From: Verrucomicrobiota bacterium
Lineage (GTDB): Bacteria; Verrucomicrobiota; Verrucomicrobiia; Opitutales; UBA2995
Reading direction: 5' to 3'
Assembly: GCA_027297085.1 (NCBI GenBank)
Contig: JAPUIL010000446.1
Span: 1-12,028 of the forward strand
Length of the DNA: 12,028 bases
This document shows, one piece after another, positions 1 through 6,732 of this stretch. Position 1 is the stretch's first letter, and every line of letters begins with the position of its first letter. The notes under the pieces were generated by a model that worked only from the letters and a program-made list of their open reading frames with translations, made no database searches and was not told the origin of the DNA. The position numbers and the translations under genes were made by a program.

Positions 1-184
1 CGGATGAGAACCGCCGAAGGCGTGTTTGACGTAGCGAACAAAATGAGCGGAGATGGGGCCACCGCAGGTGGAGGTCGTCAGACCCGAGGCACAGCCGAGC
101 CAATCCGTCCACCCCGACCATCCTTCGCTCTCACAATGTTCGAGCTATGGATGACACGCCATCGAATTCCGAAAATCTAATCGA
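1..184. repeat. Tandem repeat, copy 1 (184 bp)
   Basis: This is the first copy of a long direct repeat whose next copy begins at 185. A 33-bp block at 64-96 recurs exactly at 246-278, and the surrounding sequence is also closely similar. The copy contains two inverted repeats. One is a short hairpin, CCACC-GCA-GGTGG, near 59-71. The other is an imperfect stem of CCATCC...GCTC with GAGC...GGATG around 118-152. This copy has five bases (GAGCC) near 97 that copy 2 lacks, which shifts the reading frame between the copies. I infer a non-coding repeat. Because the window starts at the repeat start, more copies may lie upstream. The family is not recognised. Confidence 0.85.
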
Positions 185-361
185 CGGATAAGGACCACCC
201 AGGCGGTTTGACGTAGCGAGAGAATCGAGCGGAGATGGGGCCACTGCAGGTGGAGGTCGTCAGACCCGAGGCACAGCCAATCCGTCCACCACGACCATCC
301 TTCGCTCTCAGAATGTTCGAGCTATGGATGGCGCGCCACAGGATCTCGAAAACCAAGCGGA
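185..361. repeat. Tandem repeat, copy 2 (177 bp)
   Basis: This second full copy is 7 bp shorter than copy 1: two bases are missing before the shared GAGCGGAGATGGGG segment and five after the shared block at 246-278. The short hairpin here reads CCACT-GCA-GGTGG, so in RNA a C-G pair becomes a U-G wobble and pairing is kept. The larger stem reads CCATCC...GCTC / GAGC...GGATGG around 295-331. A 62-codon open frame from 235 runs through this copy into the next. The matching frame in copy 1 hits a stop early because of the 5-bp difference, so I treat that frame as spurious. Confidence 0.85.
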
Positions 362-423
362 CGGATGAGAACCGCCTAAGGCGTGAGAGACCTAGTGAGG
401 GAAGTGAGCAAATCTGGACCTGA
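362..423. repeat. Tandem repeat, copy 3, truncated and degenerate
   Basis: The first 24 bases (362-385) match the start of copy 1 with one difference. After that the sequence drifts: the segment ending near 418 is recognisable as a relative of 25-56, but the conserved central block is absent. The repeat therefore ends here, and unique sequence follows up to the LysM gene. Loss of similarity at one end suggests that array growth happened upstream. Confidence 0.7.
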
Positions 424-524
424 TGTAGGCGAAGATTGCCAATCGATTGGTAAAGCTGCCGACTGATTTGGATTGTTAATTTTACCGGCTTGAATTGCGC
501 AAAAATTCCCTCTTTAGTTAGGAA
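424..524. other. Intergenic leader with 12-bp palindrome
   Basis: This gene-free stretch lies between the repeat array and the LysM gene. It contains a perfect 12-bp palindrome, CCAATCGATTGG, at 439-450, which could be a binding site for a dimeric protein or chance. The sequence becomes AT-rich from about 471. No -10/-35 pair is convincing. Only a weak GGA lies just before the ATG at 525. Confidence 0.4.
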
Positions 525-1112
525 ATGGATAATTTGGCAAAAGCAACGCCGATCATCGCGATCGCGGCCTTAGTATGTGGTCTCGTGGGACTGATTCTTG
601 GAATCATCGCCTTTCAGAAAGCGTCTCAATTGGATGACATTTCAGGCATTAAAGACGCCAATTCAGTGATCAGTGAAAGTATAGCAGGCTTACAGGAAGA
701 GATTTCTGGTTTTTCTAAAAAGTATGCTACGAACGCCGTAATACGAGATATCGCCAATCAAACGACGGAAGGGTTTAATCAATTCAGTGAACAATTGACC
801 AAAATCCGGACCCAGAGCCGCGCGGACACTATTAGGATAGCAGAGCTTGAGAGCAGAATTCCAGGCGGTAGAACTGTCCGTTCTTCCCCTTCCTCCTCCA
901 CAACAGCTCCGGTAAGTTCCAGCTCGGAATCCAGCGCAGGAGTTATCGCTTCTGTTCCGGCCGGTGGAACTGAATATGTTATTCAGTCGGGCGACACTTT
1001 TGGGAAAATAGCGAAAAATTTTGGAATGAGCCTTGATAAATTACTTACCGCCAATCCGGGTGTTCAGCCGCGATACCTTAGCGTCGGTCAGAAGATCGTC
1101 ATTCCCGATTAG
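525..1112 (+). CDS. Membrane-anchored LysM domain protein
   Basis: This 195-residue protein probably binds peptidoglycan. Residues about 7-31 form one strongly hydrophobic helix (PIIAIAALVCGLVG onward) with no clear cleavage site, so I infer a membrane anchor with the rest outside the cytoplasmic membrane. Residues about 33-115 are rich in charged residues and glutamine with heptad-like spacing, suggesting a coiled coil. A Ser/Thr-rich linker follows (about 119-140). Residues about 149-194 are a single C-terminal LysM domain, with the typical start EYVIQSGDTFGKIA, the central LLTANPGV and the end VGQKIVIP. LysM domains bind N-acetylglucosamine-containing glycans. There is no catalytic domain, so a structural or tethering role is likely. 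The ATG at 525 is the only start that keeps the helix at the N-terminus, and its ribosome binding site is weak. It could be co-transcribed with the Nudix gene 75 bp downstream. Confidence 0.8.
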   Translation: MDNLAKATPIIAIAALVCGLVGLILGIIAFQKASQLDDISGIKDANSVISESIAGLQEEISGFSKKYATNAVIRDIANQTTEGFNQFSEQLTKIRTQSRADTIRIAELESRIPGGRTVRSSPSSSTTAPVSSSSESSAGVIASVPAGGTEYVIQSGDTFGKIAKNFGMSLDKLLTANPGVQPRYLSVGQKIVIPD

Positions 1113-1187
1113 GGGACAACCGCGTTCCTAGAATCCAAATGCCTACCAGCAGAGCGGATTTTATTTATCAGAAAGGTTCCAATAGGG

Positions 1188-1745
1188 ATGGCTGATTCGG
1201 ATAAACCTCATCTCTGGGAGAAAAAGGTGTCAATAGTGTACGCCGATTGCCGGATTTTTAAAGTTTTAAAGACCCGTTTTCGCCATCCGGTTCGTAAATC
1301 CGAAGGCGATTTTTTTGTTATAGATGCTTCTTCATGGATCACGGTTGTCGCCGTCACCAAGCGGCAGGAGCTGGTGACAGTTCGCCAGTTTCGTTTTGGG
1401 ATCGAGGATCTTTCGTTGGAAGTCCCCGCCGGAGTTATGGAATCCGATGAAGATCCTTTGGAGTCCGGGATTAGGGAGTTGCGGGAGGAAACCGGATTTG
1501 TCGGGGAGGGTGCCGAGTTGCTGGGGTGGATCTATCCGAATCCCGCCATTCAGAATAATCGGTGTCATGTGGTTGGCATCCACAACGTTAAACAAGTTAC
1601 AAAGACCCACTGGGATGAGCATGAGGAAATTGAGACGCGGCTTGTGCCTCTGGGTCAGGTGGCCGACTTGCTTGCCGGAGGGGAATTTCGTCACGCGCTC
1701 AGTCTCTGTGCATTACAGTTCTATTTTTTAAAATATCCTTTGTAA
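1188..1745 (+). CDS. Nudix hydrolase, ADP-ribose pyrophosphatase type
   Basis: This 185-residue cytoplasmic hydrolase probably splits ADP-ribose or a related nucleoside diphosphate derivative into AMP and a sugar phosphate. A complete Nudix box begins at G82 (GVMESDE, then R96-ELREETGF), giving the pattern G-x5-E-x7-R-E-x2-E-E-x-G. E97, E100 and E101 are the expected metal-binding glutamates. The preceding LEVPAG is typical of the NudF/ADPRase group. A proline at position 119, 16 residues after G103 of the box, fits the specificity mark reported for ADP-ribose hydrolases. The N-terminal strands (about 12-60) would form the dimerisation region of that group. The substrate is inferred from motifs only; GDP-mannose or another nucleotide sugar is possible. 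A GAAAGG at 1171-1176 is a plausible ribosome binding site 11 bases before the ATG. No neighbour suggests a pathway. Confidence 0.85.
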   Translation: MADSDKPHLWEKKVSIVYADCRIFKVLKTRFRHPVRKSEGDFFVIDASSWITVVAVTKRQELVTVRQFRFGIEDLSLEVPAGVMESDEDPLESGIRELREETGFVGEGAELLGWIYPNPAIQNNRCHVVGIHNVKQVTKTHWDEHEEIETRLVPLGQVADLLAGGEFRHALSLCALQFYFLKYPL

Positions 1746-1845
1746 CTTCATCAATTCAATTGCCGTTCTCGCATTACACATGTGAATCCGGTAAAAATTT
1801 GAATGTTTCCGAGGTTTTCCCGTCTTAGCTATTAGTTGTCCAGAT

Positions 1846-2868
1846 ATGAAGCGCCTATTTTTCCCCGTCCTCATCGGCTCGGTCCTCTTTGGGATCCTGG
1901 CTGTCCCCAAGTTATGGCTTGGCTTGGCCTACTTGGAGGAAGCTGGATGGGCGTATGCTAAATCGTATTTTGTCCGGCTTTTCATTGATTTTCTTTTTGC
2001 CTGGGTGATTTCTCTCGTCGTATGGCTTCAACTGGAGCGCCGCTACTGGGTGGCCACTCTGGCTTTTTGTTTCTCTTCACTGCTTGTTTCAGTTTTTTGG
2101 GTGTCATCCTTTAAAAATGCACCTCGAGCTTTCCGCCAGGAAATGGCTTTCCTCTATAAATACATTGAAGCTGAGCCCCTGCGTGCGTTGCCGACTATTC
2201 CCAGAGTCGCGACGACCCCGACTCCAACCGATCCTAAATCGGCCCCGGCCGAAGTAAAGAAAGAGCCGGAACGGCTGGGTCCAGAAAAGCAAATCGAACA
2301 AACCTTTTATGCCGTGCTGCGCGCATTAAAAAAGTATGAGTCCCAGACAGTGCTTAGCTTGGCCAACGAGCGCACTTGGACATATTTTACAGAGCTTAAG
2401 GAATTAGCGCTCTCGGCTGATCGGGAGGTTATTGAGAAATTAAAGCCCATTGACCGGTTTCAGGTTTTGGCTTTGCGCCATATCAAAAAAGCCGAAGAGC
2501 TGGTGGGCATGACTAATAAGAACCTTTTTGAGCAGGCAGTGCTGCAAGGTTGGTTCTACGTGGGTGATAAGCCAGATGTACGTATTGATTTTATTGATAT
2601 GCTTCCTGGTGGTAACCAGGCCCAGGCTGATATCATCGTGAACAGCATAATTCCCGACGAACGGCTCGAGTTCACTCGAGAGCAGGGGATTTGGAAAATG
2701 GACCTGCTGCAACTCCTTCCCCGGCAGGAGGAAAAGCTTATGACCACCTTGCTTGAACGAGGTGAAACAGAGCAGGAGTTTTTCTGGAATTTCCTTAAAC
2801 AGGAAACAGGGAGAGACCCTTCTCCCGATATTTGGAAGCCGGTCGTGCCATCTCCTGAACAAGGGTAG
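1846..2868 (+). CDS. Unrecognised three-helix membrane protein with soluble C-terminal domain
   Basis: I do not recognise this 340-residue protein. Three hydrophobic segments are visible at about 4-26, 43-62 and 67-87. They are followed by a proline/threonine-rich linker (about 113-140, including TTPTPTDP) and a soluble domain at about 148-325. The soluble domain begins with helices, has repeated aromatic and acidic residues, and passes through a likely strand region (DVRIDFIDMLPGG, then ADIIVNSIIP and LEFTREQGIWKMDLLQLLP). The pattern of a final strand 'GIWKMDLL' resembles NTF2-like or DUF4878-like lipoprotein domains, but that is only an impression of fold. There is no catalytic motif. The gene stands 100 bp after the Nudix gene and 179 bp before sdhC, so it is probably a separate unit. 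No Shine-Dalgarno sequence precedes the ATG; the start is chosen because it places the first helix at the N-terminus. Confidence 0.7.
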   Translation: MKRLFFPVLIGSVLFGILAVPKLWLGLAYLEEAGWAYAKSYFVRLFIDFLFAWVISLVVWLQLERRYWVATLAFCFSSLLVSVFWVSSFKNAPRAFRQEMAFLYKYIEAEPLRALPTIPRVATTPTPTDPKSAPAEVKKEPERLGPEKQIEQTFYAVLRALKKYESQTVLSLANERTWTYFTELKELALSADREVIEKLKPIDRFQVLALRHIKKAEELVGMTNKNLFEQAVLQGWFYVGDKPDVRIDFIDMLPGGNQAQADIIVNSIIPDERLEFTREQGIWKMDLLQLLPRQEEKLMTTLLERGETEQEFFWNFLKQETGRDPSPDIWKPVVPSPEQG

Positions 2869-2942
2869 GGCAGCGGGTAATTGAGAACACAAAAACTGCT
2901 CTCTCAGGACGAGAACTAATTGTCTAAGAAAGTGTTCCTTAT

Positions 2943-2950
2943 AAGGAGGG
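2943..2950 (+). promoter_or_regulatory. Strong Shine-Dalgarno-like AAGGAGGG in the sdhC leader
   Basis: AAGGAGGG is the best match to a ribosome binding site that I noticed upstream of any start here, yet it lies about 97 bases before the sdhC ATG. It sits 13 bases before the ATG of a 20-codon ORF at 2964. It overlaps a perfect 10-bp palindrome, CCTTATAAGG, at 2937-2946. It may serve the short ORF, act as a standby site, or be coincidence. Confidence 0.4.
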
Positions 2951-2963
2951 TCTAATTACCGTT

Positions 2964-3026
2964 ATGGGACTGGACTTTACTTTCCTGAGTGGTCTACCTA
3001 CTCTCTGCGTTTCAGCTTCTTGCTGA
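2964..3026 (+). CDS. Possible 20-residue leader peptide upstream of sdhC
   Basis: This short ORF encodes MGLDFTFLSGLPTLCVSASC and stops at TGA 3024-3026, only 21 bases before the sdhC start. It lies in the same frame as sdhC. The upstream AAGGAGGG is a good ribosome binding sequence, though the 13-base spacing is longer than ideal. The peptide matches nothing I know. It could couple translation to sdhC or sense something, but there is no run of one amino acid and no clear attenuator hairpin. Chance is a real possibility. Confidence 0.25.
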   Translation: MGLDFTFLSGLPTLCVSASC

Positions 3027-3047
3027 TTAAATTTACTGTTCTCATCT

Positions 3048-3806
3048 ATGAGTTTACTCGCTTCTTCACTGGGAAAGAAATACATCATGGCGCTTTCCGG
3101 GCTGGTGCTTTCCCTGTTCGTTCTTGGGCATATGCTGGGAAACCTCCAGGTGTTTGGTGACCCGTATCTGATCAATGCTTACGGTTATAAACTACAACAC
3201 TTGCCCTACGGCCTGCTTTGGATCATACGTCTCTTTCTTCTCGCCTGTGTACTAGCGCATATCTGGGCTGCGATTACGCTTAAGATTCAAAACAAGAAGG
3301 CCCGCCCCGAGGAGTATGAGCAAAAAGCAACTGTGCAAGCATCTCTCGCTTCACGCACCATGATCATGTCTGGCTTGATCATCCTTCTCTTCCTGATTTT
3401 TCACCTGCTTCATTACACGGTGAGAGCGGTGCCCGGACATGAGTACAACCAGGCCATTGTGACCAACGATGGAACCGAATACCCAGCGGAAGTGATTCTC
3501 ATTAAAAACGGCAAACCTATGGTCGACTCCTATGGTAAACCTCTGCAGGTACATAATCTTCACGATATGATGGTGGCCGGATTTTCCTACCCGCTTATTT
3601 CACTATTTTATGTGGTGGCCACCTACCTGCTCTGCATGCACCTTTCCCATGGAGTAAGCAGTATGTTCCAATCTGTCGGGCTGCGAAATGAGACGTGGCG
3701 CTACCGTTTGGATATCATCGGCAAGATATACGGCTGGGTCCTCTTCCTGGGTTACGCATCTATTCCAATAAGCATATGGCTGGGAGTCGTCAAAGCAACC
3801 GTATAG
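3048..3806 (+). CDS. sdhC: Succinate dehydrogenase/fumarate reductase cytochrome b subunit
   Basis: This 252-residue subunit is the membrane anchor of complex II and passes electrons between the iron-sulfur subunit and quinone. It belongs to the single-anchor b558 family (type B, two haems) found in Bacteroidetes and Bacillus, which explains why no sdhD follows. Five membrane helices are visible at about 13-33, 56-80, 104-124, 174-199 and 224-247. The N-terminus (SSLGKKYIMALSGL, then GHMLGNLQVF) fits the family and fixes the ATG at 3048, although no Shine-Dalgarno sequence precedes it. Histidines H28, H71, H119 and H198 or H201 lie in helices and are the likely haem ligands; I assign them by position in the helices, not by alignment. 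The loop between helices 3 and 4 (about 125-173) is long and polar, with a GKPMVDSYGKPL segment, and seems larger than in the Bacteroidetes proteins I remember. sdhA follows after 22 bases. Confidence 0.93.
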   Translation: MSLLASSLGKKYIMALSGLVLSLFVLGHMLGNLQVFGDPYLINAYGYKLQHLPYGLLWIIRLFLLACVLAHIWAAITLKIQNKKARPEEYEQKATVQASLASRTMIMSGLIILLFLIFHLLHYTVRAVPGHEYNQAIVTNDGTEYPAEVILIKNGKPMVDSYGKPLQVHNLHDMMVAGFSYPLISLFYVVATYLLCMHLSHGVSSMFQSVGLRNETWRYRLDIIGKIYGWVLFLGYASIPISIWLGVVKATV

Positions 3807-3828
3807 CCTGCAGAGAACTATTTAGGTC

Positions 3829-5763
3829 ATGATTTTAGACGCGAAAATTCCAGACGGCTCCATCGAGGACAAGTGGAGCAATCACAAATTCAGCAACAAG
3901 CTGGTTAACCCAGCGAACAAGCGAAAGTACAACATCATTGTCGTCGGTTCCGGTTTGGCGGGCGGCTCCGCTGCCGCGACTCTGGGTGAGTTGGGTTATA
4001 ATGTGAAGTGCTTCTGCTACCAGGATAGTCCTCGCCGCGCTCACTCCATTGCCGCTCAGGGAGGGATCAATGCCGCTAAGAATTATCAGAACGACGGTGA
4101 TAGCGTGTATCGACTTTTTTATGACACGATCAAGGGAGGTGACTTTCGGTCGCGCGAGGCCAACGTATATCGGCTAGCCGAAGTCAGTGGAAACATCATC
4201 GATCAGTGTGTTGCTCAAGGCGTGCCATTTGCACGTGAGTACGGAGGTCATTTGGCAAATCGCTCGTTCGGCGGTGCCCAGGTATCGCGCACCTTTTATG
4301 CTCGGGGTCAAACCGGTCAGCAGCTGTTGCTGGGAGCCTATTCTGCTCTCAATGCCCAGATCGCCCGCGGTCAGGTCGAGATGTATAACCGGCACGAAAT
4401 GCTGGAGCTTGTTCTAGTTGAAGGTCACGCCAAAGGCATTATAACTCGCAACCTGGTAAACGGGGCTATCGAGTCCTGGAGTGCGGATGCGGTCATCCTT
4501 GCTACCGGTGGCTACAGCACCGTATTTTTCCTCTCCACTTGTGCGGCAGGTGTCAACGTGACCGGAGCTTTTCGTTCCTTCAAAAAGGGAGCCGGTTTCG
4601 CCAATCCCTGTTATACACAAATTCACCCGACCTGTATTCCTCAAGAAGGGGATCACCAGTCGAAACTGACTCTGATGTCTGAATCACTTCGCAATGATGG
4701 CAGGGTTTGGGTGCCTAAGGATCCCAAAGTTTCGGAACAGCTTCGCAACAAGGATATTCGCCCGCGCGACGTAGCTGAAAGTGAACGTGATTACTACCTG
4801 GAGCGCAAGTACCCCAGTTTTGGAAATCTTGCTCCGCGCGATATTTCCAGTCGGTCAGCCAAAGAAGCCTGCGATAAAGGCCGCGGAGTTTCCTATACCG
4901 GATTCGGCGTGTATTTGGATTTTGAGGACGCCATTGGGCGGCTTGGTCAGCCAGCCATTGAAGAGCGCTATGGCAACCTCTTTGAAATGTACGAGCGCAT
5001 CAGTGGTGACAATGGCTACGAAACGCCGATGATGATTTACCCCGCCCCGCACTACACGATGGGTGGCCTATGGGTGGATTACAATTTGATGAGCAACGTC
5101 GATGGGTTATTCGTCCTGGGTGAAGCTAATTTCTCCGACCACGGTGCGAATCGCCTCGGAGCCAGTGCTCTTATGCAAGGCCTGGCCGACGGGTACTTTG
5201 TTGTTCCTTATACGGTTGCCAATTATCTCGCACGAGTAGGTGCAGGTGCTCCGGATCCGGATGGACCTGCTTTCAAGGAAGCAAAAGCATCGATTAACGA
5301 TAACCTGAATAAGATGCTCAGCGTCCAGGGCAAACGATCTGCCCGTTCCATCCATATTGAGCTGGGTCGAATCATGTGGGAGTACTGCGGTATGGCCCGC
5401 GACGATGCCGGATTGAAAAAAGCTCTCCAGTTGATTCCTGAATTGAGGGAAGAATTCTGGAGCAATGTGCGGATCCCCGGCACCGGTGAGCAATTGAACA
5501 TCGAGCTGGAGCGTGCGGGTCGTGTGGCAGACCACTTGGAGTTTGCCGAGCTTATGTGTCATGACGCGCACGACCGCGATGAATCCTGCGGCGGACACTT
5601 CCGCGTCGAGCACCAGACCGATGAAGGCGAAGCGAAACGTGACGACGAAAATTTCTCCCATGTTTCAGTGTGGGAACATCAGGGCGTGAACACTGCCCCC
5701 GTGAAACACAATGAGGAACTGGTATACGAATCAGTTACAATGGCCACCCGGAGTTACAAGTAA
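3829..5763 (+). CDS. sdhA: Succinate dehydrogenase/fumarate reductase flavoprotein subunit
   Basis: This 644-residue catalytic subunit oxidises succinate to fumarate, or the reverse, on the cytoplasmic face of the membrane. The FAD-binding fold starts with GSGLAGG at 40-46. H72 in [11 protein letters not shown] is the expected site of covalent FAD attachment. Active-site residues of the family are all present: H266 (IHPT), R337 (APRDIS, the proton-shuttle arginine), H408 (PAPHYTMGG) and R442 (NRLGASAL). The C-terminal region includes the DESCGGHFR segment at 585-592, typical of the Bacillus/Bacteroidetes subgroup, as does the overall length of about 640. The start gives a short N-terminal extension before the FAD fold, as in that group. 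Direction of catalysis cannot be read from the sequence. It lies 22 bases after sdhC and 15 bases before sdhB, in one operon. Confidence 0.96.
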   Translation: MILDAKIPDGSIEDKWSNHKFSNKLVNPANKRKYNIIVVGSGLAGGSAAATLGELGYNVKCFCYQDSPRRAHSIAAQGGINAAKNYQNDGDSVYRLFYDTIKGGDFRSREANVYRLAEVSGNIIDQCVAQGVPFAREYGGHLANRSFGGAQVSRTFYARGQTGQQLLLGAYSALNAQIARGQVEMYNRHEMLELVLVEGHAKGIITRNLVNGAIESWSADAVILATGGYSTVFFLSTCAAGVNVTGAFRSFKKGAGFANPCYTQIHPTCIPQEGDHQSKLTLMSESLRNDGRVWVPKDPKVSEQLRNKDIRPRDVAESERDYYLERKYPSFGNLAPRDISSRSAKEACDKGRGVSYTGFGVYLDFEDAIGRLGQPAIEERYGNLFEMYERISGDNGYETPMMIYPAPHYTMGGLWVDYNLMSNVDGLFVLGEANFSDHGANRLGASALMQGLADGYFVVPYTVANYLARVGAGAPDPDGPAFKEAKASINDNLNKMLSVQGKRSARSIHIELGRIMWEYCGMARDDAGLKKALQLIPELREEFWSNVRIPGTGEQLNIELERAGRVADHLEFAELMCHDAHDRDESCGGHFRVEHQTDEGEAKRDDENFSHVSVWEHQGVNTAPVKHNEELVYESVTMATRSYK

Positions 5764-5778
5764 TCGGAGACAATTTTC

Positions 5779-6540
5779 ATGAAGTTAAATTTACGTATTT
5801 GGAGACAGGACGGCGAAAACTCCGCCGGCCGTTTGGTGGATTACAAGATGGACGATGTGTCACCGGACTCATCCTTCCTCGAAATGCTCGACCTGCTGAA
5901 TGAAGATCTAATCGTAAACGGCGATGAGCCTGTTGCTTTCGATCACGACTGCCGGGAAGGTATCTGCGGAATGTGCTCTTTGACTATCAACGGAGTTCCG
6001 CACGGCCCCGAGCGCATGACCTCTGTTTGCCAGTTGCATATGCGGCATTTTTCGGATGGGGAGACGGTTGTCATCGAGCCGTGGCGTGCAAAACCATTTC
6101 CGATTATTAGAGATCTGGTCGTTGATCGCACTCCATTCGACCGGATTCAGCAGGCGGGAGGATTCATATCTGTCCGGACCGGCAGCGCGCCGGACGGCAA
6201 CGCCATTCCAATTTCTAAAGAGGTAGCCGATTACGCTATGGACGCCGCTGCATGCATCGGTTGTGGCGCGTGTGTGGCTGCCTGTAAAAATGCGTCGGCT
6301 ATGCTGTTTACTGCCGCCAAAACTTCCCAGCTCAACAGCCTGCCTCAGGGCAAGGCCGAGAAGGATCGCCGCGTACTCGGCATGGTGGCTGCCATGGACG
6401 AAGCCGGGTTTGGTAACTGCACCAATTACGGAGAGTGCCAGGCCGTTTGCCCCAAGGGCATCACCCTCGATTTTATAGCCCAAATGAACCGGGATTACGC
6501 GGTTGCCTCGACGAAAAAGCTGTTTGGTTGCGCGTTTTAG
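5779..6540 (+). CDS. sdhB: Succinate dehydrogenase/fumarate reductase iron-sulfur subunit
   Basis: This 253-residue subunit carries electrons from the flavin of SdhA to the haems and quinone site of SdhC. The N-terminal ferredoxin domain binds [2Fe-2S] through C58, C63, C66 (CREGICGMC) and C84. The C-terminal domain binds [4Fe-4S] through C159, C162, C165 (CIGCGAC) and C224, and [3Fe-4S] through C169, C214 and C220; cluster assignment follows the E. coli pattern. No cysteine is missing. A GGAG at 5766-5769, nine bases before the ATG, is one of the better ribosome binding sites in the window. The gene ends the sdhCAB operon. The following 192 bp hold no clear terminator. Confidence 0.96.
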   Translation: MKLNLRIWRQDGENSAGRLVDYKMDDVSPDSSFLEMLDLLNEDLIVNGDEPVAFDHDCREGICGMCSLTINGVPHGPERMTSVCQLHMRHFSDGETVVIEPWRAKPFPIIRDLVVDRTPFDRIQQAGGFISVRTGSAPDGNAIPISKEVADYAMDAAACIGCGACVAACKNASAMLFTAAKTSQLNSLPQGKAEKDRRVLGMVAAMDEAGFGNCTNYGECQAVCPKGITLDFIAQMNRDYAVASTKKLFGCAF

Positions 6541-6609
6541 CGAGGTGCCTTTCAGCTAAACGGGGCATTTCTGGGGCGGAATACTCCTCTGCATCAGGTG
6601 GGGTTTGCG

Positions 6610-6615
6610 TATAAT
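6610..6615 (+). promoter_or_regulatory. Candidate -10 element (TATAAT)
   Basis: A perfect TATAAT lies 118 bases before the ATG at 6733, with a TG dinucleotide three and four bases upstream of the hexamer, one base off the extended -10 position. No good -35 hexamer is found at 16-18 bp spacing (the bases there read around CCTCTGCA). It could drive the kinase/SMP-30 pair. The same gap (6541-6732) shows a T7 run at 6642-6648 but no stem in front of it. Confidence 0.3.
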
Positions 6616-6732
6616 GAGTGTAAAATTCCGTGACTTTGCCCTTTTTTTCGCGAATTCAGGCTCGATTCCGATGGTAATTGTGGGCCATTAACCTCATCTG
6701 CCATTCATCCTGAATTGCATGCAGCTCCTTAT

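Noticed and set aside
1..423. CRISPR array
   Set aside because: The repeats are about 180 bp and directly adjacent, with no short repeat/spacer alternation and no cas genes.
1777..1784. Palindrome CACATGTG between the Nudix gene and the 340-residue protein gene
   Set aside because: Eight bases with no flanking symmetry; expected by chance at this scale.
5107..5661. 184-codon open frame on the reverse strand inside sdhA
   Set aside because: It lies wholly antisense to a well-conserved catalytic gene, shows no recognisable domain, and is a by-product of sdhA codon use.
5908..6483. 191-codon open frame on the reverse strand inside sdhB
   Set aside because: It is antisense to the iron-sulfur subunit, whose cysteine motifs fully explain the sequence; no family resemblance.
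6541..6570. Possible terminator after sdhB (TGCC...GGCA stem)
   Set aside because: The stem is short with a 3-base bulge and only three T's follow, which is too weak to call.
6642..6648. T7 run upstream of the kinase gene
   Set aside because: No inverted repeat precedes it, so it does not form an intrinsic terminator.
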